64,000 nt of DNA from Mycobacterium sp. (lineage in GTDB: Bacteria > Actinomycetota > Actinomycetes > Mycobacteriales > Mycobacteriaceae). The notes beneath the pieces were generated by a model. That model worked only from the letters and a program-made list of their open reading frames with translations, was not told where the DNA came from and ran no database searches. Shown here one piece after another: positions 26,137-34,996 of this stretch. The stretch spans positions 24,030-88,029 of the forward strand of contig NZ_JAFBAR010000107.1 of assembly GCF_019247635.1 (NCBI RefSeq), in the 5' to 3' direction. Made by a program: the position numbers and the translations under genes. The first letter of the stretch is position 1. Each line of letters begins with the position of its first letter.

Positions 26137-27693
26137 TTACACCGGCGACGCGGAGCGGTTCGACCTCGCCCCAGCCAGTCGGCTTCCCGGAGCCGAGCCG
26201 GTGCGGTGCATCCACTCCCGCCGCCGCAGCCGCCAGGTGCGCCGCGCGTATTCCAGCTCGGTATAGGGCCATTGGGTGACAATGCGGCCGGAGGGTGAGC
26301 GGAAATAGCTGTCGCACCGGGTCCAGATGCTGCGGTCCAGGACTTCGGAAAGCCCGTCGTTGTACCGCCTTTCCACCTCCGCGCGCACATCGAGGTATCC
26401 ACCGTGGCGCGCCACCCGACTCACGGCGCTGGCCACCAGTCGCGCACCGGCCTCAAGGATGTACACGATCGAGTTGCCCCCCTGGTTGGTGTTGGGACCG
26501 TAGAGCATGAAGAAGTTCGGGAATCCCGCGACGGCCACCCCCAGGTAGGCGCTCGGGTCGTCCCCCCAGCGCTCGTGCAATGACTCCCCGCCGGCGCCGA
26601 GGATCTCGATGCCCGACAGGTACTGCGACGTCTCAAATCCGGTGGCCAGCACAATCGCGTCGACGTCGACGACTGCACCGGTGGCGGTGACGACGGCGGT
26701 CTGGGTGATTCGGCCGATGGGGTCGGCGATGAGTTCGACGTTCTTTTGCTGCAGGGCCCGGTAATACTCGTCACCGAGCAGCACCCGCTTGCAGCGGAAC
26801 GGATAGTCCGGTGTCAGCGCGCGCCGCAGCGCGTCGTCGGCCACGGTGCGCTCCAGAAACGAGGTCGCGATCTGACTGCGGGCGGCGACCACCGGGTCGT
26901 CAGCTATCGTCGCGGTGTTGTCGTGCTGGAACTTCCAGATCTGCCAGCGGGCCCGGCGCATTGCCACCGGGTTGTTTCGAAATCGCGCTAATTCGGTTGC
27001 GCTGTACGGGCGGTCGTCCTTGGGCACCATCCACGGCGGGGTGCGTTGGAACACCGTGACGTGCTCGGCAATCTTCGCCAATTCGGGGACAACCTGCACC
27101 CCGCTGGCCCCGGTGCCGATCACCGCGACGTGCCTACCCGTGAGATCGGCGCGGCCATCCCAGTGCGCGGTGTGCATCAGGATCCCGCTGAAATCGATGA
27201 GGCCGGCGATGTCGGGTAGCTTCGGCGCGCCGAACAAGCCGGCCGCGCAGACAACGACATCTGCTGCCAGCGTGACGTTTTCGTCGCCGCGATGCAGTTG
27301 TAGGTCCCACTGCCAGGTGTCGTCGTTCCAGCGCGCCGTGCGCAGCCGGGTGCCGAGCATGAGGTGCCGGCGCAGATCGAAATCGTCGGCCACCGACTCC
27401 AGATAGGCCAGGATTTCAGGCTGCCGCGCGTAGGTGCGGGTCCAGGACTTGTTGAGGGCGAACGAAAACGAGTACAGGTGGCTCTGGATGTCGCAGGCCG
27501 CTCCGGGATAGGTGTTGCGTCGCCAGGTTCCTCCGACGCCCTCGTCGGCCTCGACGATGATCAGGTCGTCGACGCCGGCCCGGCGCAGCGCGACCGCCGC
27601 ACCCAGACCTCCGAAGCCGGCGCCGACGATCGCCACCTTTGGCGAGGGGCGACGCCGGGTGGTCGCTCTGAGCCGACCGACGAGGTACTTCAC
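26137..27693 (-). CDS. Flavin-containing Baeyer-Villiger-type monooxygenase
   Basis: 518 residues. The FAD motif VGAGFGGLGAAV is near residue 21, the Baeyer-Villiger fingerprint FSGILMHTAHWD near 160, and the NADPH motif IGTGASGVQVVPE follows. It should insert oxygen next to a ketone, or oxidise N/S atoms as related EthA-type enzymes do. The start GTG at 27693 overlaps the upstream stop as GTGA and is preceded by GGCGGGGGT, so the two monooxygenases are translationally coupled. The protein lacks the N-terminal extension of its partner. Similar mycobacterial proteins include Rv0892. Confidence 0.88.
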   Translation of the reverse strand: MKYLVGRLRATTRRRPSPKVAIVGAGFGGLGAAVALRRAGVDDLIIVEADEGVGGTWRRNTYPGAACDIQSHLYSFSFALNKSWTRTYARQPEILAYLESVADDFDLRRHLMLGTRLRTARWNDDTWQWDLQLHRGDENVTLAADVVVCAAGLFGAPKLPDIAGLIDFSGILMHTAHWDGRADLTGRHVAVIGTGASGVQVVPELAKIAEHVTVFQRTPPWMVPKDDRPYSATELARFRNNPVAMRRARWQIWKFQHDNTATIADDPVVAARSQIATSFLERTVADDALRRALTPDYPFRCKRVLLGDEYYRALQQKNVELIADPIGRITQTAVVTATGAVVDVDAIVLATGFETSQYLSGIEILGAGGESLHERWGDDPSAYLGVAVAGFPNFFMLYGPNTNQGGNSIVYILEAGARLVASAVSRVARHGGYLDVRAEVERRYNDGLSEVLDRSIWTRCDSYFRSPSGRIVTQWPYTELEYARRTWRLRRREWMHRTGSAPGSRLAGARSNRSASPV

Positions 27694-29489
27694 GGACCAC
27701 CCCCGCCACCGCGAACATTGAATCCCGCCATATCGCCCGCGGCCCGCCAAGCCTCCAAGATGTCGGCGTACTCGGTGGGGGCGCCGAAGAAGAAGCTGCC
27801 CTGCCGCGTCTTCGCGTCCGCCTTTCCCTCCCGGTTGTAGTAGCCGGGGGTGCATGTCTTGGCCCGCTCGGCGCTCACGGCGGAGCGCTGCACGACGGTG
27901 TCGACCCAGGCGGCCTCGGCTTCCGACGATGCCTCGATTTCGGTGACGCCGCGCTCCAGTGCCCAGGCGATGATCCACGCGGCGTGGGTGGCCTGGACGT
28001 CCAACAGGTACGGAAAGTTCACCGTCAACCCCGCCTGCGCAATGCTCTCGATGAAGCAGTTCGGAAACCCATTGGCGCACAAGCCCTGAAAGGTTCGCAC
28101 GCCATCACGCCACTGCTCGGTCAGGGTGACGCCGTGGCGCCCGATCAGCTCGAACCCGGCACGACGGCAGTAGTCGGTGCCCACCTCGAAACCCGTCGCG
28201 AAGAGCAGGCAGTCGAGCTCGTAAGCCGTCCCGTCGACGACGACCCCGGACTCGGTGATGCGCTCCACTCCCCGCCCACGGGTGTCGACCAGCATGACGT
28301 TGTCGCGGTTGAATGTCTGCAAGTACTCGTCATGGAAACAGGGCCGCTTGCAGAAGTAGCCGTACCACGGTTTGAGTGCCTCGGCCGTGGCGGGGTCGGT
28401 GACGATCCCCTCGACCCGGGCCCGGATCTCCTCCATCTTGGCAAAATCAGCGAGTTCGATTGTGCGCGTTCGCTCCTCGGGGTTGGCCGTACCGTCACCG
28501 TCATGCCGCATGACGGGAAGCTTGCGTGTGATGCTGGTCCAGGCGTCGGCTACCAGATCCTGGTCCGCCTGCCCGCCGGCGGTGAGGATCTGGAAGTTCT
28601 GGATGCGCTCACGCTGCCAACCCGGCTGTAATGTATTGGCCCACTGCGGATCTGTCGGCCGATTGGCGCGCACATCCACCGAGGAGGGCGTGCGCTGAAA
28701 CACAAAGAGCTCCCTCACCGCCGCGGCCAGCCGCGGCACGCACTGGACCGCTGTCGCGCCGGTGCCAATGATGCCGACGCGCTTACCGCTCAGGTTCTCC
28801 AGGTTCTGGCCGGTGTACTCGTAGTCCCACCGGCTGGTGTGAAACGTCTTGCCGGCAAACGAACCGAGCCCCGGGATGCCGGGTAGCTTGGGTTTGGCCT
28901 GATACCCGTTGGCCATCGACACGAACCTCGCGCGCATCTCATCACCCCGGTCGGTGCGGATGATCCAGCGGGAATCCTCGGCGTCCCAGCGAATCTCATG
29001 CACATCGGTCTGCAGGCACGACTCGCGGTACAGGTCGTAACGCTCGGCGATGCGCCGGCAATGCGCAAAGATCTCGGCACCCTTGGCGTACTTCTCAGTG
29101 GGCACGTAACCGAGTTCTTCCAGCAGCGGAAAGTACACATACGACTCAACGTCGCACGCGATACCCGGGTATCGGTTCCAATACCAGGTGCCGCCCACAT
29201 CGGCGGCGCGGTCGATCAGCCGGATGCTCTCGACACCGCGCTCACGCAGCCGGGCGCCGGTCAACAATCCACCGAAGCCCGCGCCGACGATCGCCACCTC
29301 GACCTCGTCGGTGAGTGGCTCGCGCGTGAAATCCTTGTCCGCCCAAGGATCCTCGGCGAAGCGCGCAAACTCGCCGGCGATCTCCACATACTGCGCGATC
29401 CCATCCGGGTGCAGGCGCCGTGCCCGCTCTTCGGCGTATTTCTGGCGCAACGCATCGACGTTCAATGTCAGTCGAACAGTCTCGGTCAA
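27690..29489 (-). CDS. Baeyer-Villiger monooxygenase with N-terminal extension (cycloketone type)
   Basis: 599 residues. An extension of about 60 residues precedes the FAD motif VGAGFGGLLTGARL (near 68). The fingerprint FAGKTFHTSRWD is near 212 and the NADPH motif IGTGATAVQCVPR follows. The extended form is seen in enzymes acting on large cyclic ketones and steroids; the substrate here is unknown. The start is a TTG at 29489 with GGGGAT just upstream. It shares four bases with the next monooxygenase gene. The two proteins are clearly different subfamilies rather than a recent duplication. Confidence 0.87.
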   Translation of the reverse strand: MTETVRLTLNVDALRQKYAEERARRLHPDGIAQYVEIAGEFARFAEDPWADKDFTREPLTDEVEVAIVGAGFGGLLTGARLRERGVESIRLIDRAADVGGTWYWNRYPGIACDVESYVYFPLLEELGYVPTEKYAKGAEIFAHCRRIAERYDLYRESCLQTDVHEIRWDAEDSRWIIRTDRGDEMRARFVSMANGYQAKPKLPGIPGLGSFAGKTFHTSRWDYEYTGQNLENLSGKRVGIIGTGATAVQCVPRLAAAVRELFVFQRTPSSVDVRANRPTDPQWANTLQPGWQRERIQNFQILTAGGQADQDLVADAWTSITRKLPVMRHDGDGTANPEERTRTIELADFAKMEEIRARVEGIVTDPATAEALKPWYGYFCKRPCFHDEYLQTFNRDNVMLVDTRGRGVERITESGVVVDGTAYELDCLLFATGFEVGTDYCRRAGFELIGRHGVTLTEQWRDGVRTFQGLCANGFPNCFIESIAQAGLTVNFPYLLDVQATHAAWIIAWALERGVTEIEASSEAEAAWVDTVVQRSAVSAERAKTCTPGYYNREGKADAKTRQGSFFFGAPTEYADILEAWRAAGDMAGFNVRGGGGGP

Positions 29490-29558
29490 GCCATCCCCGA
29501 CTCCGTAATCGATCGGTTGATCCTAGCAACGGGATAGGTGTGCGAACAGCGTGCCCGA

Positions 29559-29780
29559 TTACCCACGGTGGGACCACGGCCGTAACGCCATTGCGAAAAA
29601 ATCGCCGGCGGATCTTCGCAGCGGCGTCACGCTCGGCGAAAGCTGGTCTCCAAACCCGGCGAGGATGAGCCGCAGCCCGACCGCGAACCAACGGGACAGG
29701 GCGGCGAAGCTGCGTGCGGCTACGGCCGGTGGAAACCCGTTGTCCAGCAGCATCGTTAGGCATAGGATCAACGTCCCCGG
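29559..29780 (-). pseudogene. Possible TetR C-terminal remnant
   Basis: The 311-base gap upstream of the monooxygenase pair contains a minus-strand frame of 73 codons, bounded upstream by a TAA. It reads like the ligand-binding half of a TetR regulator (LTMLLDNGFPPAVAARSFAALSRWF). No helix-turn-helix half is present, and the next gene begins at 29801. It may be the remains of a lost local regulator, but similarity is judged by eye on a short segment. I see nothing else in this gap apart from promoter space. Confidence 0.35.
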
Positions 29781-29800
29781 TTAACCAAGGATGTTTCGCT

Positions 29801-30355
29801 ATGCTCCTGCCGTTGTCTGCCGAGCCGTTCACGGCCCCCACCGATCGCGACATGCTCCCCTCCGAGCGGCGCGAATTCGTGCGTACGCATCGCACCTGCG
29901 TGTACGGCTACCGTCGCCGCAACGACGGCCCGGCAATGTCGATCGTTTACTACATCCCGACCGATGACGACGAATTGTTGGTAGCCACGATGGCCGGGCG
30001 CGGCAAAGCCCGTATCGTCGAACGCGACGGCAAGGTCAGCCTGTGCGTCCTCGACGAGCGGTGGCCCTTCAGCTACCTGCAGGTCTATACCGATGCGACG
30101 ATGGAGCGCGACCGGGAACTGGCCATCGACGTGATGATGGCTGTGGCCGGCCGGATGTCCGGTCAACCTCTCGACGACGAGGCACGCCCAGCCGTCGCAG
30201 CGATGTGCGACCGGGAGAACCGCGTCGTAATCCGGTGCCGCCCTTATTCCACCTTCGCGACGCCGCCGCGCCACCTGCACCGCAACGACGAGGTCGAGGG
30301 CTTGAGCCACTGGGTGTCCGGCGTGGTCCCGTGGGACGCCGACGATCGGTCCTGA
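29801..30355 (+). CDS. Pyridoxamine-5'-phosphate-oxidase-like flavin/F420-binding protein
   Basis: 184 residues with the split-barrel layout of the PNPOx-like family. The opening LPSERREFVRTHRTCVYGYRR is followed by AMSIVYYIPTDDDELLVATMAGRGKARIVERDGKVSLCVLD, where the strand pattern and GRGKAR segment correspond to the cofactor-phosphate site. Many mycobacterial members use F420 or FMN to reduce small molecules; the cofactor cannot be fixed here. The start ATG at 29801 has AAGGA nine bases upstream. The stop is one base from the convergent SRPBCC stop. Confidence 0.72.
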   Translation: MLLPLSAEPFTAPTDRDMLPSERREFVRTHRTCVYGYRRRNDGPAMSIVYYIPTDDDELLVATMAGRGKARIVERDGKVSLCVLDERWPFSYLQVYTDATMERDRELAIDVMMAVAGRMSGQPLDDEARPAVAAMCDRENRVVIRCRPYSTFATPPRHLHRNDEVEGLSHWVSGVVPWDADDRS

Positions 30356-30356
30356 G

Positions 30357-30830
30357 CTACGTCGCACCGCAGCGATCGCGCAGCTTGGCCAGCGTGGCTT
30401 CGATCCCGGACGCGTTGGACCTCGTGGCACCGATCAGGTGGTAATACCCGAGCGCGTTCTTCACCGCGCCGGCATCGCTGTAGTCGAAGGTCTCGGTGAC
30501 CCGGGTCCGTGTCGGGGAAAGCGATTCGAATTCCCACCGCCAGCGGTGGCCCAACGGGTGGCGCCATTCGACCAATTCGCCCGGCTCGAGGGCCGTCACG
30601 GTGCTGGTGATGCGGTAGGGCACTCCCAATGCCTTCATCCTCGTCGAAAACTTCGATCCCACAACCAGTTCCGAAGGCATTTCGATGTTGGCGCGCACGG
30701 TGCCCGAGCCGTCGAGTTCGCTATGGCGGCGAGGATCGGCCACGATCGCATACAGCTCGGCCGCCGGCGCGGCCACCTCAACCGATCGGCTCACCCGTCG
30801 CGGTCCGGCGTCGACGACGGTAACAGTCAT
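30357..30830 (-). CDS. SRPBCC family protein (paralogue of 13876-14349)
   Basis: 157 residues, the same length as the SRPBCC protein at 13.9-14.3 kb and with the same opening ([31 protein letters not shown]) and [16 protein letters not shown] strand. Such proteins bind hydrophobic ligands in a START-like cavity. The ATG at 30830 is chosen; the ORF-track N-terminus to 30950 has no family features. It is a single gene, convergent with the PNPOx-like gene. Confidence 0.78.
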   Translation of the reverse strand: MTVTVVDAGPRRVSRSVEVAAPAAELYAIVADPRRHSELDGSGTVRANIEMPSELVVGSKFSTRMKALGVPYRITSTVTALEPGELVEWRHPLGHRWRWEFESLSPTRTRVTETFDYSDAGAVKNALGYYHLIGATRSNASGIEATLAKLRDRCGAT

Positions 30831-30987
30831 GGTGCCCAGGGTAGCCCCGTTCCGCGACAACACGAAGCTAGCCGGCCACAAGGCCCGGCGAGACCCAGCC
30901 GGATCCCGTTGGCGGTAGTCACGATTCCGTCTATCGTGTTCCGGGGCCACATCCGCGCGGCCATCGGATTTTCAACGGAAAGCAGCA

Positions 30988-32379
30988 TTGTTGCGTCACT
31001 TGATCGGACAGCTGTCCTTGTTGCACGGCTGGCTGCCCGCGACGGCCCAGGTGTGCGCCCTATTGGTGGTGTTCGGCGCGATTGACTGGCGCCGGCGGCG
31101 CTGGCGCGGGTTTGCTCTGCCCGTGGCGCTGGCCGTCGCGGCCGCGGTGACATCGCTCTCGTACTGGTACATCGCCTCGGTGGGGGTGGCCGGAGACCCC
31201 GCGCCGGCGTCGCTGTGGCTGTGGCTAGCGATGAGCGGCCTTGCGATCGCCGTGGTCCCGCTGGGTTGGCCACGCGCCCACTGGTGGCGCCGCGGTCTGG
31301 CCGTGTTGTCGGTGCCCCTGTGCGGGCTGTGCGCGGCGCTGGCCTTGAACCTTTGGGTCGGTTACTTCCCCACCGTGCACGCCGCGTGGAACCAGCTCAC
31401 CGCCGGCCCGCTGCCGCACCAGACGGATCGTCTGACGGTCACCGCCATGCAGCTCGCCGGGACCAGGCCCACGACGGGCGTCGTGGTGCCGGTGACGATC
31501 GACGCGGGTGCCTCGGGATTTCCGCACCGCCAGGAGCTGGTGTATCTGCCTCCGGCGTGGTTCTCCTCCAATCCACCGCCGCGGCTGCCGGCGGTGATGA
31601 TGATCGGCGCCGCTATCAACACCCCCGCCGACTGGCTGCGAGCCGGCGACGCCGTGGACACCGTCGACGCTTTCGCCGCTGGTCATCAGGGCTATGCCCC
31701 GGCGCTGGTCTTCGTCGACGCCACCGGCGCATTCGACAACGACACCGAGTGCGTCAACGGAAGCCGCGGCAACGCCGCCGATCACCTGACCAAAGACGTC
31801 GTGCCCTTCATGGTCTCCAACTTCGGGATCAGCGCTGAGCGGGCCAATTGGGGCGTGGCTGGATGGTCGATGGGCGGCACGTGCGCCGTCGACCTGACCG
31901 TCATGCACCCGGACCTCTTCGGCGCGTTCGTCGATATCGCTGGCGATCTGCGGCCCAACCTGGGCACCAAGGACCAAACCATCGCGCGGCTGTTCGGGGG
32001 CAACCCCGCCGCTTGGGCCGCTTTCGACCCAATCGGCGTCATCACCCGGCATGGTCACTATGCCGGGGTATCGGGATGGTTCGATGTGGTAGCAGCCACT
32101 GGTCCTCGCAACGTCGCCCAGGCGGCCGGTCCCTCACCCGTTGCCGGTGCGGAGCCGCCCGCGGCCCTGGAACGCGAAAACGCCGCCGCCCACTCGTTGT
32201 GCGATCTGGCCACCGCCAATGGCATCAGCTGCGCGGTGGCCAGTCACCCGGGCAAGCACGACTGGCCGTTCGCGGGCCGGGCGTTCGCCGCGTCGCTGCC
32301 GTGGCTGGCCGCGGCGGTGCGCACACCCAACACCGAGCCCGTGCCGTTGCCGCAGCGCGGCGGCGGCACACCGCACTGA
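30988..32379 (+). CDS. Membrane-anchored esterase (mycolyltransferase/esterase-D-like fold)
   Basis: 463 residues. The first 130 contain about four membrane segments. The rest is an alpha/beta-hydrolase of the putative-esterase type, with the nucleophile in GWSMGGTCA and a C-terminal HDWPFAG that supplies the catalytic His. The catalytic domain should lie outside the membrane. The fold is that of antigen-85-like and esterase-D-like proteins, so cell-wall lipid processing is possible but unproven. The start is TTG at 30988 (or 30991) after GGAAAG. It is followed 83 bases later by a polysaccharide deacetylase gene on the same strand. Confidence 0.78.
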   Translation: MLRHLIGQLSLLHGWLPATAQVCALLVVFGAIDWRRRRWRGFALPVALAVAAAVTSLSYWYIASVGVAGDPAPASLWLWLAMSGLAIAVVPLGWPRAHWWRRGLAVLSVPLCGLCAALALNLWVGYFPTVHAAWNQLTAGPLPHQTDRLTVTAMQLAGTRPTTGVVVPVTIDAGASGFPHRQELVYLPPAWFSSNPPPRLPAVMMIGAAINTPADWLRAGDAVDTVDAFAAGHQGYAPALVFVDATGAFDNDTECVNGSRGNAADHLTKDVVPFMVSNFGISAERANWGVAGWSMGGTCAVDLTVMHPDLFGAFVDIAGDLRPNLGTKDQTIARLFGGNPAAWAAFDPIGVITRHGHYAGVSGWFDVVAATGPRNVAQAAGPSPVAGAEPPAALERENAAAHSLCDLATANGISCAVASHPGKHDWPFAGRAFAASLPWLAAAVRTPNTEPVPLPQRGGGTPH

Positions 32380-32462
32380 TCCGGTTTCTGGTCCGGTCCC
32401 GTCCGCCGTTACCTAACCGAGACCCAGGCTACGCAGGGGCATCCGGCATATCGTGGCTGCTC

Positions 32463-33389
32463 ATGGTACGGTTCGCTGTCGTGGCCGCGTCACCTATCAA
32501 CAGGGGAACCCCGTCCGCGGGTTCGTCTCGTGGACGCCACGCCGCTCCCTCCCGCAGACGGGATCCTGCCGGGTCCGAACTGAACCGTCGTCGCTTCCTC
32601 GGTGGCCTGGCCGCGGCGGTAGTCGCCGGTGTGGGATTGGCCCGAGTGGTGGTCGACCCGCAACCGCGGACATTCGCCCAGACGCCTACCGCCGCCATCC
32701 CGACGTCCGGGCCCACGGCCCCATCCGCCATGCTCCCTCCGCTGCCGCAGAGCGCCCGCATCCCGCTGCCCGGCGGTGGGGCCCTGATGAAGATCCCCGG
32801 TCAGGGCGATCTGCTCGCGCTGACCGTCGACGACGGCGTCAACAGCGAGGTGGTGCGGGCCTACACACAGTTCGCCAAAGACACCGGCGTGCGGCTGACG
32901 TATTTCGTCAACGGGACCTACAACTCCTGGACCGACAACCTCGCGTTGCTGCGGCCACTGGTGGACTCCGGGCAGATCCAGCTCGGCAACCACACCTGGT
33001 CACATCCGGATTTGACGACGCTGTCGAAGACCGACATCGCCCAGCAGCTGGCGCGCAACGACGAGTTCCTGAAGAAGACCTACGGCATCGGCGCGAAACC
33101 GTACTGGCGGCCCCCCTACGCAAAGCACAACGCGACCGTCGATGCGGTGGCCGCCGACCTCGGCTATACCGTCCCGGTGCTGTGGTCGGGATCGCTGTCG
33201 GACTCGACGTTGATCACCGAGGACTACATTGTGAAGATGGCCAACGAGTACTTCACCCCCCAGGCCATCGTTATCGGACACCTCAACCACCTGCCCGTCA
33301 CGCACGTCTACCCGCAACTCATCGACGTCATCCGGTCGCGCAACCTGCGGACCGCCACGCTCAACGACATCTTCCTCAAAACGCCCTAG
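32463..33389 (+). CDS. Tat-exported polysaccharide deacetylase
   Basis: 308 residues. A Tat signal (LNRRRFLGGLAAAVVAGVGL) is followed by a NodB-homology domain. The metal motif TVDDG replaces the usual TFDDG, the HTWSHPDL block supplies two histidines, and RPPYAKHN corresponds to motif 3. It should remove acetyl groups from an exported glycan such as peptidoglycan. The ATG at 32463 places the twin arginines about 42 residues in, long but acceptable for Tat; the ORF-track start at 31848 is antisense material. A hairpin of the repeated family follows the stop. Confidence 0.83.
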   Translation: MVRFAVVAASPINRGTPSAGSSRGRHAAPSRRRDPAGSELNRRRFLGGLAAAVVAGVGLARVVVDPQPRTFAQTPTAAIPTSGPTAPSAMLPPLPQSARIPLPGGGALMKIPGQGDLLALTVDDGVNSEVVRAYTQFAKDTGVRLTYFVNGTYNSWTDNLALLRPLVDSGQIQLGNHTWSHPDLTTLSKTDIAQQLARNDEFLKKTYGIGAKPYWRPPYAKHNATVDAVAADLGYTVPVLWSGSLSDSTLITEDYIVKMANEYFTPQAIVIGHLNHLPVTHVYPQLIDVIRSRNLRTATLNDIFLKTP

Positions 33390-33425
33390 TGCGCCTGCGC
33401 GGCGGGCCTATCCCGCCGGGCGTGG

Positions 33426-33488
33426 CGTTGGCTCTGCGCTGACGGCGGGGTCTACTCGAACTTCTCCACCCTGGACGCAGAGTCAACG
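33426..33488. repeat. Intergenic hairpin, family member B (bidirectional terminator-like)
   Basis: Arms 33426-33438 and 33476-33488 pair over 13 bases with one G-T. The sequence GCTCTGCGCTGACGGCG and the loop CTACTCGAACTTCTCCACC closely match member A at 10709-10767. It lies between the convergent deacetylase and marR-type genes, so it can serve both strands. Confidence 0.7.
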
Positions 33489-33499
33489 GCCGTGCCCTT

Positions 33500-33955
33500 T
33501 CATCCCGTCGCGTCGTCGGACGCCGCCAGCAACAGCTCCAGAGTCTTGCGCAGCTCGGCAAGCCGGCGCTGTCCGAGAATCTCCCGCCATCGCTTTTCCA
33601 AATCAATTGCACTGGAACGCATCACGCGTAGCGCCTGACGCCCGCGGGGAGTCAGCTCGATGATGCGTGCGCGGGCATCGGCCGGGTCGGGCACCCGTTG
33701 CACGTAGCGGTTCCTTTCCAGTGCCGCTATCGCCTGCGCGATGGCCTGCCGGCTCACGCGAAGTCGTTCGGCCAGATCCGATGCGTGCAGTCCGCCCGCT
33801 GCCAGCGCGACAAGGGCAACCGACTGCGCAGGGCGTAGTCCGTCCAGGCCGGCCGCGGCGAACGCGGCCCTCAGCTGCGGCAACCGCGCCGCGGCCAGTA
33901 GTTGCACCAGCGCGGGCACGGTGGGCTCCGGCGCGTTGTCCGGTACGCGTCGCAT
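33500..33955 (-). CDS. MarR-family transcriptional regulator
   Basis: 151 residues. The winged helix includes LRPAQSVALVALAAGG, the recognition segment ASDLAERLRVSRQAIAQAIAALERNRYVQR, and the wing DPADARARIIELTPRG, all diagnostic of MarR. It probably represses its own gene and the divergent lipoprotein gene through the perfect palindrome at 33980-34008. The ATG at 33955 is chosen because the ORF-track TTG at 34003 would place the operator inside the coding region. The ligand is unknown. Confidence 0.85.
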   Translation of the reverse strand: MRRVPDNAPEPTVPALVQLLAAARLPQLRAAFAAAGLDGLRPAQSVALVALAAGGLHASDLAERLRVSRQAIAQAIAALERNRYVQRVPDPADARARIIELTPRGRQALRVMRSSAIDLEKRWREILGQRRLAELRKTLELLLAASDDATG

Positions 33956-33979
33956 GGTTGAAGAGTCTGCCACTCGACG

Positions 33980-34008
33980 CAATTTTGACAAGTTGCTTGT
34001 CAAAATTG
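33980..34008. promoter_or_regulatory. Perfect MarR-type operator with embedded divergent -35 boxes
   Basis: CAATTTTGACAAG and CTTGTCAAAATTG form a perfect 13-base inverted repeat around TTG. Each arm contains TTGACA, so a -35 element may lie inside the operator on both strands. The site is 24 bases before the marR-type ATG and 23 bases before the lpqC-type ATG, which suits repression of both genes. Confidence 0.75.
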
Positions 34009-34031
34009 CCTAGCGGTGTCAGGATGAATCC

Positions 34032-34973
34032 ATGGCGTCTAGATGCGTTCGGGTGCTCAGCGTCCTTCTGCCGGGGGCGTTAATTTTGTTGCTGGGCGGC
34101 TGTTTTGGCGGCGGCCACGCCAGGGGCTCACCACCGGGAACGATCCCGGTGGGACAGTCCAGCCAGAGTATCGAGTTCGACGGTGTCAGCAGGACCTTCA
34201 ACGTCTACCGTCCACAGGCCCTGTCCGGGCCGGCGCCACTGGTGGTGATGCTGCATGGCGGCTTTGGCAGCGGCGATCAGGCGGAGCGTGCCTACAACTG
34301 GGATGCCGAGGCCGACGGCGGGCACTTCCTGGTCGCCTATCCCGACGGTCTCAACCGCGCCTGGAATGCGGGGTCGTGCTGCGGAATCCCGCAGCGCGAC
34401 AACGTCGATGACGTCGGATTCATCACCAGCATGGTTGCCGCCATCGTGCAACAGACCCCCGTCGACCCCACACGGGTCTATGTCACCGGCATGTCCAATG
34501 GCGCCGCAATGGCCCTTCGGCTGGGCTGTCAGACCGACATGTTCGCCGCGATCGCGCCAGTGGCGGGCACATTGCTCACCGACTGCTCGGGGGCGCGGCC
34601 GACATCCGTTCTGCAAATCCACGGCACCGCCGACGACCGGGTGCCCTACGACGGCGGACCCGGTAAAGCGTTCGCCGTCAACGGGAATCCGCGTGTCGAT
34701 GGTCCGTCGGTTCCGGCCGTCAATGCCACCTGGCGCGGCATCGACGGGTGCGCGGCGCCAACCTCGACCACCGCGGGCGATGTGACGACGTCGACGGCCG
34801 GGTGCCCAAACGGGCGCACTGTCGAGCTGATTTCGGTGGCGGGGGCGGGCCATCAATGGCCCGGCGGCGCGCGCAATCCGATTGTGGAGCGGCTGGGCGA
34901 GCTTCCCCCGCCGTCGACGGCGCTCGACGCCACCGATACCGTCTGGCAGTTCTTCACCGCGCACCAGCGTTGA
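34032..34973 (+). CDS. lpqC: Lipoprotein esterase LpqC-like (PHB depolymerase family)
   Basis: 313 residues. The signal peptide ends in the lipobox LLGGC, so it should be a membrane-anchored lipoprotein. The alpha/beta-hydrolase domain has the oxyanion region LVVMLHGG and the nucleophile in GMSNGAAM. Asp is likely in IHGTADDRVPY and His in GAGHQWPG, the pattern of polyhydroxybutyrate depolymerases and feruloyl esterases. Size and lipobox match M. tuberculosis LpqC (Rv3298c), although the neighbourhood differs. It is divergent from the MarR gene across the palindromic operator, and the following alpha/beta-hydrolase gene starts 23 bases after its stop. Confidence 0.78.
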   Translation: MASRCVRVLSVLLPGALILLLGGCFGGGHARGSPPGTIPVGQSSQSIEFDGVSRTFNVYRPQALSGPAPLVVMLHGGFGSGDQAERAYNWDAEADGGHFLVAYPDGLNRAWNAGSCCGIPQRDNVDDVGFITSMVAAIVQQTPVDPTRVYVTGMSNGAAMALRLGCQTDMFAAIAPVAGTLLTDCSGARPTSVLQIHGTADDRVPYDGGPGKAFAVNGNPRVDGPSVPAVNATWRGIDGCAAPTSTTAGDVTTSTAGCPNGRTVELISVAGAGHQWPGGARNPIVERLGELPPPSTALDATDTVWQFFTAHQR

Positions 34974-34996
34974 AAGACGGTCTATCCTCGGAACCC

